Position numbers and translations under genes: made by a program. DNA of 64,000 nt, from NCBI GenBank assembly GCA_963724665.1, contig CAVRVH010000012.1:930001-994000 (forward strand), written 5' to 3'. Of this stretch, positions 43,734 through 52,686 are shown one piece after another; the first letter of the stretch is position 1, and the number at the start of each line of letters is the position of its first letter. A model generated the notes under the pieces. That model had not been told where the DNA came from and made no database searches. It saw only the letters and a list, made by a program, of their open reading frames with translations. Source of the stretch: DASUPK01 sp963724665. Its GTDB lineage: Bacteria; Actinomycetota; Thermoleophilia; Solirubrobacterales; 70-9.

Positions 43734-45029
43734 TCAACTCCCTCCTCCGGCGAGGAAGTTCGAGTAGCCGTCCTCCCACACCTGCTGTCCCTTAGACGTG
43801 AGCGTCCCGTACTGCAGCGAGTCGGGCCCGAGATCATCGTTCGTCAGAACGCTGTTCGCCAGGTTCTCGGGCAGGACTCCCTTCTGCACCAGGCTGCCCG
43901 GGTCGATCTCGTTCAGCGGGGGCTGATATCCGTTGAAGTCGACGAAGTTCTCATAGGCGACGCCGTTGTCGAGGAGGTAGTTGAGGAAGAGATGCGAGAG
44001 CACCGGCTTCTTCGTGGTCGAGCAAATCGCGAAGCAGTCGCTCTGGATCGGCCCCTTGCCTTTGGGTGGCTTCCAGAAGGCGAGGGCGCTCGCCGGCGTT
44101 CCCTTCGGCAGGTAGTAGATGTAGCCCGCGATCATGTCCCCCGACCAGGCCTGGTTGAGCCAAGTCGAACCCTCCGGGATCGTCTGGAACTGGGTGTCGC
44201 CCACCTTGATGTTGCAGATGCCGTAGAGCTGCTTGAGATCGGACACTGCCGGGTTCACGAGCGCGGAATCCTCGGTGTTGATGTCCGTGTTCCCCTTGCG
44301 CAGGAGCGCCATGCCGATCGTCTCCCGGTTCTCGGAGAGGAGCCCCACCTTGCCGTTGTACGCCTGAGACTCCCAGAAGATGTCCCACGGCTGGCTCATG
44401 CCGGCGATGTCCTCTTTGACCTTGTCCGTCCGCCAGGCGATGCCGGTGGCGTAGAGGGTGTAAGGAACGGTGTAGCGCGACTCGCCGTCGTAGAACGGGT
44501 CGACGAGCTGCGGCCAGATGTTCTTCTGGAGGTTCGGGATGTAGTCGAGGTTGAGCGGCTTGATCAGCTTGCCGGCAACGCCGATATCGAGCGTGTCCGG
44601 CGTGATCTCCATCACGTCGGGCGTGACCGCTCCGGAGGCGAGCCGCTGGAGTCCGGAGTTGATGTTGTCGAACCCCGTGTATTGGACGTCGACGCCGTAC
44701 TTGGCCCCGAAGTCCGTGAGGACCTTCTTGTAGAGGTAGGAGGGATAGTTGAAGACGGTGAACGTCCCGCCTGTCTCCGGCTGGAGCCCCGACGCGATGG
44801 GATCCTCCCACCGCGGCAGGACCACACGCTTGTCGGGCCTCGCGAGCGGCAGGCCTCCCGGCCCGACGAGCTCGCCGCCCGCTCCGGTGCTCTCCTGGAC
44901 GCTGGTCGAGTTGCCGCAGGCGGCGAGCAGGGGGCCGGCAGCGGAGAAGGTGACCGCGGCACCTGCGCTCTTCAGAAGGAAATTGCGCCTGCTCAGGGAG
45001 TTCGGCCGTTCCTTCGGGTGGTTCGTCAT
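43734..45029 (-). CDS. potD: ABC transporter substrate-binding protein (PotD type), Tat lipoprotein
   Basis: 431 residues, longer than E. coli PotD (~350), with AGGAGG before the ATG. The N-terminus SRRNFLLKSAGAAVTFSAAGPLLAACG combines a twin-arginine motif with a lipobox (LLAAC). The mature domain is of the bacterial extracellular solute-binding type 8 (TFTVFNYPSYLYKKVLTDFGAKYGVDVQYTGFDNINSGLQRLASGAVTPDVMEITPDTLDI...). PotD aromatic cage residues cannot be assigned by eye, so the ligand could be a polyamine, a quaternary amine or another cation. Confidence 0.9.
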   Translation of the reverse strand: MTNHPKERPNSLSRRNFLLKSAGAAVTFSAAGPLLAACGNSTSVQESTGAGGELVGPGGLPLARPDKRVVLPRWEDPIASGLQPETGGTFTVFNYPSYLYKKVLTDFGAKYGVDVQYTGFDNINSGLQRLASGAVTPDVMEITPDTLDIGVAGKLIKPLNLDYIPNLQKNIWPQLVDPFYDGESRYTVPYTLYATGIAWRTDKVKEDIAGMSQPWDIFWESQAYNGKVGLLSENRETIGMALLRKGNTDINTEDSALVNPAVSDLKQLYGICNIKVGDTQFQTIPEGSTWLNQAWSGDMIAGYIYYLPKGTPASALAFWKPPKGKGPIQSDCFAICSTTKKPVLSHLFLNYLLDNGVAYENFVDFNGYQPPLNEIDPGSLVQKGVLPENLANSVLTNDDLGPDSLQYGTLTSKGQQVWEDGYSNFLAGGGS

Positions 45030-45117
45030 TCGAGTTCCCTCCTGAGTTCCGTTTCCGCGAGCTGGGGCATGGTCTGACGGACAGTGTCTCTAGCTGCCTC
45101 GCCAATCGCCTCCCCGC

Positions 45118-45735
45118 TCATGATGCGGCTTTCAGAGCGTGACGGGCGGACAGGTCCGCGTGCAGCAGCGTCTCGGCGCTCGACACGCAGACGCGGAGCA
45201 TGCGCTCACGGCTCACGGCGGGGTCCTCGATCGTGACCTGTACGGCGAGCCCGTCGATCATGGCGCCGAGGACCAGGGCGGCGTCCTTGGCTGAGTCAGT
45301 GGTGAACTCGCCGGTACTCCGCCCCTCCTCGATCACCTCGGTGAGCAGGATGCGCCAGCGGCCCTCGACCTCCCGTTCGGCCTTGCGCATCGGCCCGTCG
45401 TGAAGCGCTCTGGTCCAGAGCTCGAGCCAGAGGGTCCAGTTGGCGTCCTCGGCGCAGATCTCGAAGAGCGAGCGGAGCTTGGCCGAGGGACTGTCGAGGC
45501 TCTCGAGGCGCTCGGCGACCAGCTCGTCGAACTGGCGCTCGTCCTCGTGGAGCGCCGCCGTCAGCAGCTTGCTCTTGGTGCCGAACCAATAGAGGACGGC
45601 GGGGGAGCTCGTCTCGGCGCGCTCGGCGACGTCGGCGATCCGGGTCTTGGCGAGGCCGCGCTCCGCGATCACCTCGGCGGCTGCGGCGAGGATCTGGGGT
45701 CGCCTGACGTGATCGATCTGGGGTCGGGGGCTCAC
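45118..45735 (-). CDS. TetR-family regulator (BetI-like)
   Basis: 205 residues from GTG 45735. The N-terminal HTH is RPQILAAAAEVIAERGLAKTRIADVAERAETSSPAVLYWFGTKSKLLTAALHEDE. The C-terminal ligand domain (LWLELWTRALHDGPMRKAEREVEGRWRILLTEVIEEGRSTGEF...GAMIDGLAVQVTIEDPAVSRERML) resembles the BetI/TetR_C_6 branch, whose known members respond to choline-like or fatty ligands. A 16-bp palindrome precedes the gene at 45764-45779. It is co-oriented with a second TetR gene and the importer. Confidence 0.9.
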   Translation of the reverse strand: MSPRPQIDHVRRPQILAAAAEVIAERGLAKTRIADVAERAETSSPAVLYWFGTKSKLLTAALHEDERQFDELVAERLESLDSPSAKLRSLFEICAEDANWTLWLELWTRALHDGPMRKAEREVEGRWRILLTEVIEEGRSTGEFTTDSAKDAALVLGAMIDGLAVQVTIEDPAVSRERMLRVCVSSAETLLHADLSARHALKAAS

Positions 45736-45763
45736 CTCCCCTGTTCTCTCCTCCTTGAGAAAA

Positions 45764-45779
45764 CTGAACCGCCGTTCAG
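45764..45779. promoter_or_regulatory. Palindromic operator before the TetR gene
   Basis: CTGAACCGCCGTTCAG, a 6-4-6 palindrome 29 bp upstream of GTG 45735. This is typical of TetR autoregulation and different from the TTGACT-type operator of the catabolic promoters. Confidence 0.65.
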
Positions 45780-45807
45780 CTTACCCTGAAACGGAACACG
45801 AGGCAAG

Positions 45808-46449
45808 TCAGCCGGGCGATGCGCCGACGAGCGCTTCCGGATCGATTCCGAGCTCGGCGGCGAGGCGCTCGGCCGCGATCCGGCGCGCGCGCTCGAGGCT
45901 CATAGCCGGGTCGCGGATCAGCGCGCGGACGCCGAGCCCGTCGAACAGCGCCATCGCCAGATCGGCGACCTCATCCGGATCCACCTCTCGGAACTCACCG
46001 CTCTCCACCCCGCGGCGGATGACCCGGGCAACCCACTCTCGATAGCTCTCGTACATGCGCCCCGCCACCGGACGCAGCTCCGGCTCGCGCGCCGCGCGCA
46101 GCCAGAGCTCGACCCAGAGGACCCACTCGCGCTCCCCCTCCCCCGGGGTGGGCAGGCACTCCTCGATCGCGATGGCCAGTCCCTCGGTCGCGGAGGCGGC
46201 CGCGGCGGGGCCCGCCACGAAGCGCTCGTCCGCTGCGAGCTCGAAGGACTGGAGGAGCGCCTGAGCAAGCAGCTCCTCGCGAGTGGAGAAGTAGTGATGG
46301 ACGAGGGCGGTCGAGGCGCGGGCCCGGTTCGCGACTCGCGCGATCCTCACCTCGTCGATCCCGTCGGAGGCGATCAGCTCGGTGGCGGCGCGGAGAATCC
46401 GCTCCCTGGCGTCGGGCCCTTCCGACTGCGGAGCGCTCGCCTCCTCCAT
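45808..46449 (-). CDS. TetR-family regulator
   Basis: 213 residues. The HTH is AREGRIL-type: DARERILRAATELIASDGIDEVRIARVANRARASTALVHHYFSTREELLAQALLQSFELA. The C-terminus (LWVELWLRAAREPELRPVAGRMYESYREWVARVIRRGVESGEFREVDPDEVADLAMALFDGLGVRALIRDPAMSLERARRIAAERL) resembles the other TetR, so the two are likely paralogues. The ATG follows a TAGGCT -10-like box by 6 nt, suggesting its own leaderless promoter inside the gene run. It is a candidate repressor of the palindromic promoters at 49300 and 52650. Confidence 0.9.
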   Translation of the reverse strand: MEEASAPQSEGPDARERILRAATELIASDGIDEVRIARVANRARASTALVHHYFSTREELLAQALLQSFELAADERFVAGPAAAASATEGLAIAIEECLPTPGEGEREWVLWVELWLRAAREPELRPVAGRMYESYREWVARVIRRGVESGEFREVDPDEVADLAMALFDGLGVRALIRDPAMSLERARRIAAERLAAELGIDPEALVGASPG

Positions 46450-46493
46450 GGATCCAGCCTAGGGAGAGCCTCCGACGCCGGCCGCCGCGTGGG

Positions 46494-48104
46494 CTAGGCG
46501 GCGGCGCCGATCGCGACACCCGCGTCCGCGAGGACGGCCTCGGCGGCGTTTCGCCCGTTGAGGCCGATGACGCTCCCCGCCGGATGGGTCGCCGCGCCAC
46601 AGAGATAGAGGCCCGGAATCGGCGTGCGGGCGCTGAGGCGGCCCTCCCACATCTGGTCGGGAGTGACCTCGCCCTGGAAGATGTTGCCGCCGGTCAGACC
46701 GATCCGCTTCTCGATGTCGGGAGGACCGAGCACCTCGTGGTCGATCAGGCAGTCAGGCAGGTCCGGCGCGAAGCGCGAGATCAGGTCGACGAACTGCTTG
46801 GCGACGTCGTCGCGGCGTGAGTCCCAGTCGCCGTCGCTGATCTCGTAGGGCGCGTACTGGCCGAAGACGCTGAGCAGGTGCTTGCCCTCGGGGGCCGGGG
46901 TCGGGTCGTACGCAGTCTGGATATAGATCTCGCCAAAGGCGACCGCCGGCTCGCCGGCGGCGCAGGTCTCGAACGCTCGCTGCGCCTCCTGCATGGATCC
47001 GCACACGTCGATCGTTGCGTGGGCGGCCCACCCCTCACCCGCTGCGGCCGTCCAGGTCGGCAGGCGCTCGAGAGCGGCGTTGAACTTGACCACCGGGCTG
47101 CGGACCTTCCACTCATCCAGGCGCCGCGTGAAGGCATCGTCGACGTCGGAGCCCTCGAGCATCCCGCGCAGCCGCTTCGGATCGGCGTTGCAGAGCACGG
47201 TTCCCGAGCGGAGCCTGGTGCCGTCCTCGAGCTCGACCCCCTCGCCAGGGTGGATCGCCGAGACCGGGACCCCGCAGGCCAGCACCGCGCCTGACTCGCG
47301 AGCCGCCTCGGCGATCGCGAAGCTCACCATCCCCATGCCGCCCTCGACGTAACCCCAGACGGGCCCCTGGCCCTCGAGGTCGCCCTGGTAGTGCATCAGC
47401 TTGATCGAGGCGGTTCCCGGCTCCCAGGGCCCGCCCCAGGTGCCGATGATCCCCTGCCCGTAGAGCGCGGTCTTGAGCCGCTCGTCGCCGATGTGATCGT
47501 CGAGGACCTCCGCGATCGACGCCTCGAAGACGAGGTCGATCATCGTCTGGTTGCCGTCCAGGATCTCCTCGATCTCGGCCCGGGTCGGCGTGTCTCCCAC
47601 CCAGGTGTCCCGCGCTCCCTTCCGCAGCTTGATCCGCACCTGGTCGAAGAGCTCCTCGTAGGCCCAGTAACCCTTCTTGTCCGCCTCGGAGATCCCGAGC
47701 TCGTCCAGGCTGCGCTCCGTCCGCTCGTCGTCGAGCCACTGGCCGAAGGAGCTGCCGTCCTCGAAGGGCACCCAGAGGTTCGGATCAGCGACGAAGACAC
47801 GCAGCCCGCGGTCCCGCAGGCCAAGCTCCTGGATAACGACCTCGTCGAGCAGCCCGACGACGTAGGCGCAGGGGCTGATCACGAACCGGTCATCGTCGAA
47901 CGGCCTCTCGAGGGTGCAGGCGCCACCGAGGCGCTCGCGCCGCTCGAGCACCAACACGCTCTTCCCGGCTTGCGCCAGGTAGGTGGCGGCAGTCAGGCCG
48001 TTGTGGCCTCCGCCGACCACGATCGCGTCCCAGTCTCGCGAGGCGAGCGAGTCGACGGGCATCGGGAGCCCGACCTCGCCGAGACTTGCGGCGATTTCGT
48101 TCAT
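46494..48104 (-). CDS. Phytoene-dehydrogenase-like FAD oxidoreductase
   Basis: 536 residues. WDAIVVGGGHNGLTAATYLAQAGKSVLVLERRERLGGACTLE (FAD-binding, residues ~28-68) and C-terminal TGGNIFQGEVTPDQMWEGRLSARTPIPGLYLCGAATHPAGSVIGLNGRNAAEAVL belong to the CrtI/PYROXD2 branch of the amine-oxidase superfamily. Members outside carotenoid synthesis have unknown substrates, and no phytoene synthase is nearby, so a carotenoid role is unlikely. Its ATG overlaps the stop of the Rieske gene (ATGA), so they are co-translated. A paralogue is encoded at 52687-54396. Confidence 0.88.
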   Translation of the reverse strand: MNEIAASLGEVGLPMPVDSLASRDWDAIVVGGGHNGLTAATYLAQAGKSVLVLERRERLGGACTLERPFDDDRFVISPCAYVVGLLDEVVIQELGLRDRGLRVFVADPNLWVPFEDGSSFGQWLDDERTERSLDELGISEADKKGYWAYEELFDQVRIKLRKGARDTWVGDTPTRAEIEEILDGNQTMIDLVFEASIAEVLDDHIGDERLKTALYGQGIIGTWGGPWEPGTASIKLMHYQGDLEGQGPVWGYVEGGMGMVSFAIAEAARESGAVLACGVPVSAIHPGEGVELEDGTRLRSGTVLCNADPKRLRGMLEGSDVDDAFTRRLDEWKVRSPVVKFNAALERLPTWTAAAGEGWAAHATIDVCGSMQEAQRAFETCAAGEPAVAFGEIYIQTAYDPTPAPEGKHLLSVFGQYAPYEISDGDWDSRRDDVAKQFVDLISRFAPDLPDCLIDHEVLGPPDIEKRIGLTGGNIFQGEVTPDQMWEGRLSARTPIPGLYLCGAATHPAGSVIGLNGRNAAEAVLADAGVAIGAAA

Positions 48105-49279
48105 GCCGAAACCGCCTCGCGGTCCCGTAGCGCCTCCATGTAGCGCTCGGCGACCATCCGGTCGAAGGCGTGGGTGTCCGTCTCCTCCAGTGAGTAGCGG
48201 CCCGCCGAGTAGCCCCTCGAGCCGGCACCCAGCTGCGCGAGCTCGCAGACGCGCCAGTCCTGGCGGTTGGTCATGTCCCAGAAGCCGATCGCGTCGGAGG
48301 GATCGAAGCCCGGAGTCTCCATGGTGGCCGGCTCGAAGAAGAACTCACAGACGACGTCGGTGCGGTCCGGCGCGCGTGGGTACAGGGTGTGCAGCATCAC
48401 GTAGTCGGGGTGGAGCGAGACCAGGGCGTTCGGGAACAACGCCACGTAGAGGATCGAGCGCAGCTCCTCCTCGGAGAGCCCGTGGATCGGTGGCCTGTCG
48501 GTCGCGTGGCCGCCGTCGCTCCCCATCGTCGCCGCACCGTCGCCTGTCAGCGTCATCGATCCGCCACACCAGGCGCCGTCGCCCTCCATCTCCTCGCCGC
48601 TCATGTAGTTGCTGAGTGCGTTCAGCTCCGGATGGACCCCCGGGCAGTGCAGGCACTCGTTGTAGTTCTCGACGATGCCCTTCCAGTTCGCGGGGACGAC
48701 GTAGTCGACCTTGCCGGCGCTGCGGAGCTCGGCATTCCGGTAGCGCTCCAGGTGCTCGAGCAGGCCGCCGATGTGCTCAGCGGGGTCCGGCGCGTCCCCG
48801 CTCAGGTCCACCAGCAGCAGGCCACCGATGGTCGAGAGGCGGACGGGGACCAGGCCGTTGCAGGAGGGATCGAAGTTCTCGACACCGTCCATGTGCGGAG
48901 AGGCGCGCAGGGCACCGTCGAGGTCGTAGGACCAGGCGTGGTAGGGACACCGGAGGCGCCGCTTGACGCTCCCCTCGCCGTCGGTGACCAGGCGGGCGCC
49001 GCGGTGACGGCAGACGTTGTGGAATGCCCGCGGCCGGCCGTCCTCGCCGCCGATCACGACGACGCTCTCGCGGCCGATCTCCCGCATCAGGAAGCGGCCC
49101 GGCTCGCTCACCTGAGAGACGTGCCCGACGCAGATCCAGCCGGCGCAGAAGATCTCCTCCAGCTCCCAGTCCAGAACCGCAGGGTCGGTGAAGGCGGCGG
49201 GCGGCAGCATCGTCGCCTGCTCCAGCGGCCGCAGCGTCTCCGAGACCTGAGCGGAATCGAGCGGCAGGGCGGGCGTCAT
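48101..49279 (-). CDS. Rieske non-heme iron oxygenase, choline-monooxygenase type
   Basis: 392 residues from ATG 49279, the start implied by a -10 box 7 nt upstream. The Rieske cluster ligands are in NVCRHRGARLV and RLRCPYHAWSYDLDG. The mononuclear iron site is NWKGIVENYNECLHCPGVHPEL, the E-N-Y-x-E-C-x-H-C-x-x-x-H form seen in choline monooxygenase, carnitine and glycine-betaine oxygenases. Known relatives hydroxylate a methyl or methylene next to a quaternary nitrogen and can release formaldehyde. No dedicated reductase or ferredoxin gene is adjacent. Confidence 0.92.
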   Translation of the reverse strand: MTPALPLDSAQVSETLRPLEQATMLPPAAFTDPAVLDWELEEIFCAGWICVGHVSQVSEPGRFLMREIGRESVVVIGGEDGRPRAFHNVCRHRGARLVTDGEGSVKRRLRCPYHAWSYDLDGALRASPHMDGVENFDPSCNGLVPVRLSTIGGLLLVDLSGDAPDPAEHIGGLLEHLERYRNAELRSAGKVDYVVPANWKGIVENYNECLHCPGVHPELNALSNYMSGEEMEGDGAWCGGSMTLTGDGAATMGSDGGHATDRPPIHGLSEEELRSILYVALFPNALVSLHPDYVMLHTLYPRAPDRTDVVCEFFFEPATMETPGFDPSDAIGFWDMTNRQDWRVCELAQLGAGSRGYSAGRYSLEETDTHAFDRMVAERYMEALRDREAVSA

Positions 49280-49286
49280 CGCCGGG

Positions 49287-49328
49287 ATCGTATGTTGTCT
49301 TGACTTTGTAGTCAAGTGCTACTAGGGT
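49287..49328. promoter_or_regulatory. Divergent leaderless promoters over a shared 16-bp palindrome
   Basis: TTGACTTTGTAGTCAA (49300-49315) is a perfect 6-4-6 inverted repeat. Each arm is the -35 box of one promoter. On the plus strand it is TTGACT-17 nt-TAGGGT (49323-49328), then 8 nt to ATG 49337. On the minus strand it is TTGACT-17 nt-TACGAT (49292-49287), then 7 nt to ATG 49279. A dimeric repressor here would block both transcripts. Confidence 0.8.
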
Positions 49329-49336
49329 GACGCCCG

Positions 49337-50542
49337 ATGCCGGCCACGGCGCCAGTCGGGGACCTCTCGAACCCGATCCCGGGGCTGGACGAGCGAGCCA
49401 CGGAACTCCAGGCGCGTGCCCGAGCATTCGTCGAGGGGGTCCTGATGCCGCTCGAGGAGGAGGCCGAGGCGCGGGGCGGCCGGCTCCCGGAGGAGACGAT
49501 CGCGAGGGTGAAGGCGGAGGCGATCGAGGCCGGCCTGGCCGGCGGCCTGCACGCCCCCGAGGCGGGCGGACAGGGCTGGACCCGGACCGAATGGGTGCTC
49601 GTCGAGGAGCAGTACGGGCGCAGCACCAACGCAATCAGCTGGCATGTTCCGAACGCCTACAACGTCTGGAAGCACGCAAGCGAGGGGCAGATCGAGCGGT
49701 ATCTGCGCCCGGCGCTCCGCGGCGAGGCGAAGGACGCCTACGCGGTGACCGAGCGGGGGGCGGGCTCGGATCCTTCGCGGATCGAGGCCACCGCTGAGCG
49801 AAGCGACGGGGGCTTCGTGATCAACGCCGAGAAGTGGTTCGTCACCTCGGGCGACATCGCGACGGTGCTCGTCGTGATGGCGAACCTCGTCGACGGTGCG
49901 GACCGGCTGCCGACGCTCTTCGTAGTCGACAGGGACCAGCCGGGAGTGGAGACCGTCGACGACCCAGACTTTACGCACAGCTATCCGGACCGCCACCCGA
50001 CGATCCGCTTCACGAACGTCGAGGTCGGACCCGAGGACTACATCGGGGAGATCGGCGGGGGCGATGAGCTCCAGCGCTCCTGGTTCAGCGAGGAGCGGCT
50101 CGGGATTGCCGCTCGCGGGGTCGGCGCGATGTGGAGGTTGCTCGATGAGACCGTCGACTGGGCCACGACCCGCGAGCAGGGCGGCGAGCGGGTCTACGAC
50201 TACCAGGGGGTCTCCTTCCCGCTCGCGGACTCCGCTGCCGACGCCGCCGCCGGCCGCCTGCTCGCGCTCCAGGTCGCCGCGATGATCGACGACGGCGCCG
50301 ACCCCAAACTCGCCCATCACAAGGCGTCCATGGCGAAGCTCTTCGTCAGCGAAGCGGCCTGGAGGTGTGCCGACCGATGCGTCCAGGCGTTCGGCGGCCG
50401 CGGATATGTGCGCTCGAACGTCGCCGAGCGATTCCTGCGCGAGCTCCGCGTCGACCGGATCTGGGAGGGCACCAGCGAGATCCAGAGGCTGATCATCGCC
50501 AGGGGCCTGGAGCGCCGGGGAGTGGAGCGCATCCTCCACTAG
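49337..50542 (+). CDS. Acyl-CoA dehydrogenase
   Basis: 401 residues. DAYAVTERGAGSDPSRI (FAD/substrate motif AxTExxxGSD), FVINAEKWFVTSGDIAT, the C-terminal VQAFGGRGYVRSNVAERFLRELRVDRIWEGTSEIQRLIIARGLERRGV and overall length fit the family. The glutamate base aligned with the EGT region of short/branched-chain types is present as IWEGTSE. FAD-dependent alpha,beta-oxidation of a CoA thioester is expected; chain type unknown. It probably has a leaderless mRNA from the palindromic promoter and is followed by a 1-nt-overlapping acyl-CoA synthetase gene. Confidence 0.92.
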   Translation: MPATAPVGDLSNPIPGLDERATELQARARAFVEGVLMPLEEEAEARGGRLPEETIARVKAEAIEAGLAGGLHAPEAGGQGWTRTEWVLVEEQYGRSTNAISWHVPNAYNVWKHASEGQIERYLRPALRGEAKDAYAVTERGAGSDPSRIEATAERSDGGFVINAEKWFVTSGDIATVLVVMANLVDGADRLPTLFVVDRDQPGVETVDDPDFTHSYPDRHPTIRFTNVEVGPEDYIGEIGGGDELQRSWFSEERLGIAARGVGAMWRLLDETVDWATTREQGGERVYDYQGVSFPLADSAADAAAGRLLALQVAAMIDDGADPKLAHHKASMAKLFVSEAAWRCADRCVQAFGGRGYVRSNVAERFLRELRVDRIWEGTSEIQRLIIARGLERRGVERILH

Positions 50543-52641
50543 TGCCCGATGGTGCCCCCCACCGGCCCGATCCGGCGCCGCTGCTGGAGCCGCGCTCGGT
50601 GGCGGTCGTCGGTGCGACCGACCGACCCGGCTCCTACGGCGACACGGTCCTTACGAATCTCGAGCGGGCCGGGTTCGCCGGACCGGTCTGGGGAGTTCAC
50701 CCGACGAGGACGAGTGTGCACGGCCGGGACTGCGTGCCGTCGCCGGCTGAGCTGCCGGAGCCGGTGGACGCGGTCGTCTTCGCAATTCCCGCCGCCAAGG
50801 TGCCGGGGTCGCTCGCCGAGGCGGCGGAGCGCGGCTGCCGCGGGGCCGTCGTCTTCTCCGCCGGCTTCGGTGAGGTGCCGGGCGGAGGATCGCTGGAACG
50901 CGAGCTGGCGGAGGTCGCGGGGCAGGCGGGGATCCCGCTCTGCGGACCGAACGGCAACGGGGTGATCGCGGTCGCCGCGCGAGCGCCGCTCTGGGGCGAC
51001 TCCGTGCCGGAGCTCCGGCCCGGACCCGTCGCCATGATCACGCAGAGCGGGAACCTGGCGGTGAACGCGATCGGCTCGCGCCGCGGCATCGACTTCCACA
51101 CGCTCGTCTCCGCGGGGAACCAGACGGTGCTGGACGCGGCTGATTGGCTCGCCGCGGTTGCGGCTCGAGACGGGGTCCGCTCGATCGCGCTCTTCCTCGA
51201 GGAGGACGGCGACGGTGCGAGGCTCGCGGAAGCGCTCGCCCTGTGCGCCGAGCGCGGCGTCGGGGTGGTGGTCCTGAAGGTGGGCGAGTCGCGGGCGGGT
51301 GCCGCCGCAGCCGCGGCCCACACCGGAGCTGTCGCCGGCGACCAGCGGGCGTTTCGCGCGCTGGTGGAGGAGGCGGGCGCGGCCTGGGTCCGCGATCCCC
51401 ATGAGCTTCTGGAAGTGGCGCGAGTGCTCGCCGAGCCACGGGCACGGCCCGGCCGGAGCGGGGGCATCGCGGTCCTCACATGCTCCGGCGGGGACTCGGG
51501 GATCGCCGCGGACCTGGCGCAGCAGCAGGGGATCGAGCTGCCGCCTCTGGCGGATGAGACCAGGCGGAAGCTGGCCGAGATCCTCCCGGACGCCGCGACA
51601 CCGGGTAACCCCCTCGACTACACCTCACTGATCTGGGGGGAAAGCGAGCTGCTCGCCTCGATCGTGGAGGTGGTCGGCGCCGATCCCGCGATCGACCAGC
51701 TGCTGCTGCTCTATGACCACCCCGCCGGACTGCGGCCGGAGCACGAGGACCAGTGGCGCGCGGTCAGGACCGGCCTCGCGGACGGCGCCGAGCGGTGCGA
51801 CGCGGCTGCGTTGATCGCCTCGACGCTCCCGGACCTGATCGACGATGACGCGGCACGGGAGCTCGCCGCTCGCGGGATCCCGGTGGTAGCCGGCCTGACC
51901 ACCGCGCTGACCTGCGTTCGAGCGCTCCAGGGCGGGCCGGGCGACCCGGCCCGGCTCCGGGCGATCGCCGCTGCGGCCTCGGGGGCGAGCACCGGCCCGA
52001 ACGGAGAGGCCCGCGAGTGGATGGGGGAGGCGGCTGCAAAGGGACTGCTCCGCGAGGGGGGCCTTCCGGTCCCGGAGGGGGTCGAGCTCGAGCTCGGCGA
52101 CGAGGACGGTTGCGTCGCGGCAGCGAGCGAGCTCGGTTGGCCGGTGGCCCTGAAGCTCTCCGGGCGGGCCGTGCGGCACAAGACCGACACGGGCGCGCTC
52201 GCTCTCGGCATCGCGGCCGACGAAGACCTCCGGCGAGCCCGGGATCGTCTGGCCTCCCTCCCCGAGGCGGACGGCGCGAGCCTGCTGATCGAGCGGATGG
52301 CGGAGCCGGGCATCGAGCTGCTGATCTCGGCGCGGGCCGACGCGGTCGTGCCGGTGGTCACCGTCGGGCTCGGCGGCATCTGGACCGAGGCCCTTCGGGA
52401 CGCGGCGGTCATCCCGCTCCCCGCAGACGCCACGCGGGTCGCGGAGGGGATCCGGTCGCTGCGGGGCGCGGACCTGCTCAGCGGCGTGAGGGGCGGTGAG
52501 GCCCTTGACGTCGGCGCTGCCGCGGATCTGGCAGCCAGGCTCGGGGATCTGCTGCTCGAGCGCGGGCTGGAGCTGATCGAGCTCAACCCCGTGGTCGTTC
52601 ACCGGCACGGGTGCGTGGCCGTCGACGCTCTCGCCCGATGA
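50542..52641 (+). CDS. NDP-forming acyl-CoA synthetase (acetate-CoA ligase type)
   Basis: 699 residues from GTG 50542, which overlaps the preceding TAG by one base. Domain order: CoA-binding (LLEPRSVAVVGATDRPGSYGDTVLTNL...), succinyl-CoA-ligase-like (GPVAMITQSGNLAVNAIGSRRGIDFHTLVSAGN), with the phospho-His in AAAAHTGAVAGD, then an ATP-grasp beta domain (GWPVALKLSGRAVRHKTDTGALALGI...LIERMAEPGIELLISARADAVVPVVTVGLGGI...LELIELNPVVVH). It couples thioester formation or cleavage to ATP/ADP. Together with the acyl-CoA dehydrogenase it would activate and oxidise a small acid product. Confidence 0.9.
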   Translation: MPDGAPHRPDPAPLLEPRSVAVVGATDRPGSYGDTVLTNLERAGFAGPVWGVHPTRTSVHGRDCVPSPAELPEPVDAVVFAIPAAKVPGSLAEAAERGCRGAVVFSAGFGEVPGGGSLERELAEVAGQAGIPLCGPNGNGVIAVAARAPLWGDSVPELRPGPVAMITQSGNLAVNAIGSRRGIDFHTLVSAGNQTVLDAADWLAAVAARDGVRSIALFLEEDGDGARLAEALALCAERGVGVVVLKVGESRAGAAAAAAHTGAVAGDQRAFRALVEEAGAAWVRDPHELLEVARVLAEPRARPGRSGGIAVLTCSGGDSGIAADLAQQQGIELPPLADETRRKLAEILPDAATPGNPLDYTSLIWGESELLASIVEVVGADPAIDQLLLLYDHPAGLRPEHEDQWRAVRTGLADGAERCDAAALIASTLPDLIDDDAARELAARGIPVVAGLTTALTCVRALQGGPGDPARLRAIAAAASGASTGPNGEAREWMGEAAAKGLLREGGLPVPEGVELELGDEDGCVAAASELGWPVALKLSGRAVRHKTDTGALALGIAADEDLRRARDRLASLPEADGASLLIERMAEPGIELLISARADAVVPVVTVGLGGIWTEALRDAAVIPLPADATRVAEGIRSLRGADLLSGVRGGEALDVGAAADLAARLGDLLLERGLELIELNPVVVHRHGCVAVDALAR

Positions 52642-52649
52642 TTGTGAAA

Positions 52650-52679
52650 TTGACTACAAGATCAACGATCTGCTAGGGT
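52650..52679 (+). promoter_or_regulatory. Second palindromic leaderless promoter
   Basis: TTGACTACAAGATCAA (52650-52665) matches the minus-strand reading of the 49300 palindrome in 14 of 16 positions. TTGACT, 18 nt, TAGGGT (52674-52679), then 7 nt to the ATC codon at 52687. Confidence 0.75.
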
Positions 52680-52686
52680 CGCGCCC

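Noticed and set aside
46494..48104. Carotenoid biosynthesis (phytoene desaturase)
   Set aside because: The family resemblance is real, but no phytoene synthase, cyclase or other carotenoid gene is near, and the gene is co-translated with a Rieske oxygenase.
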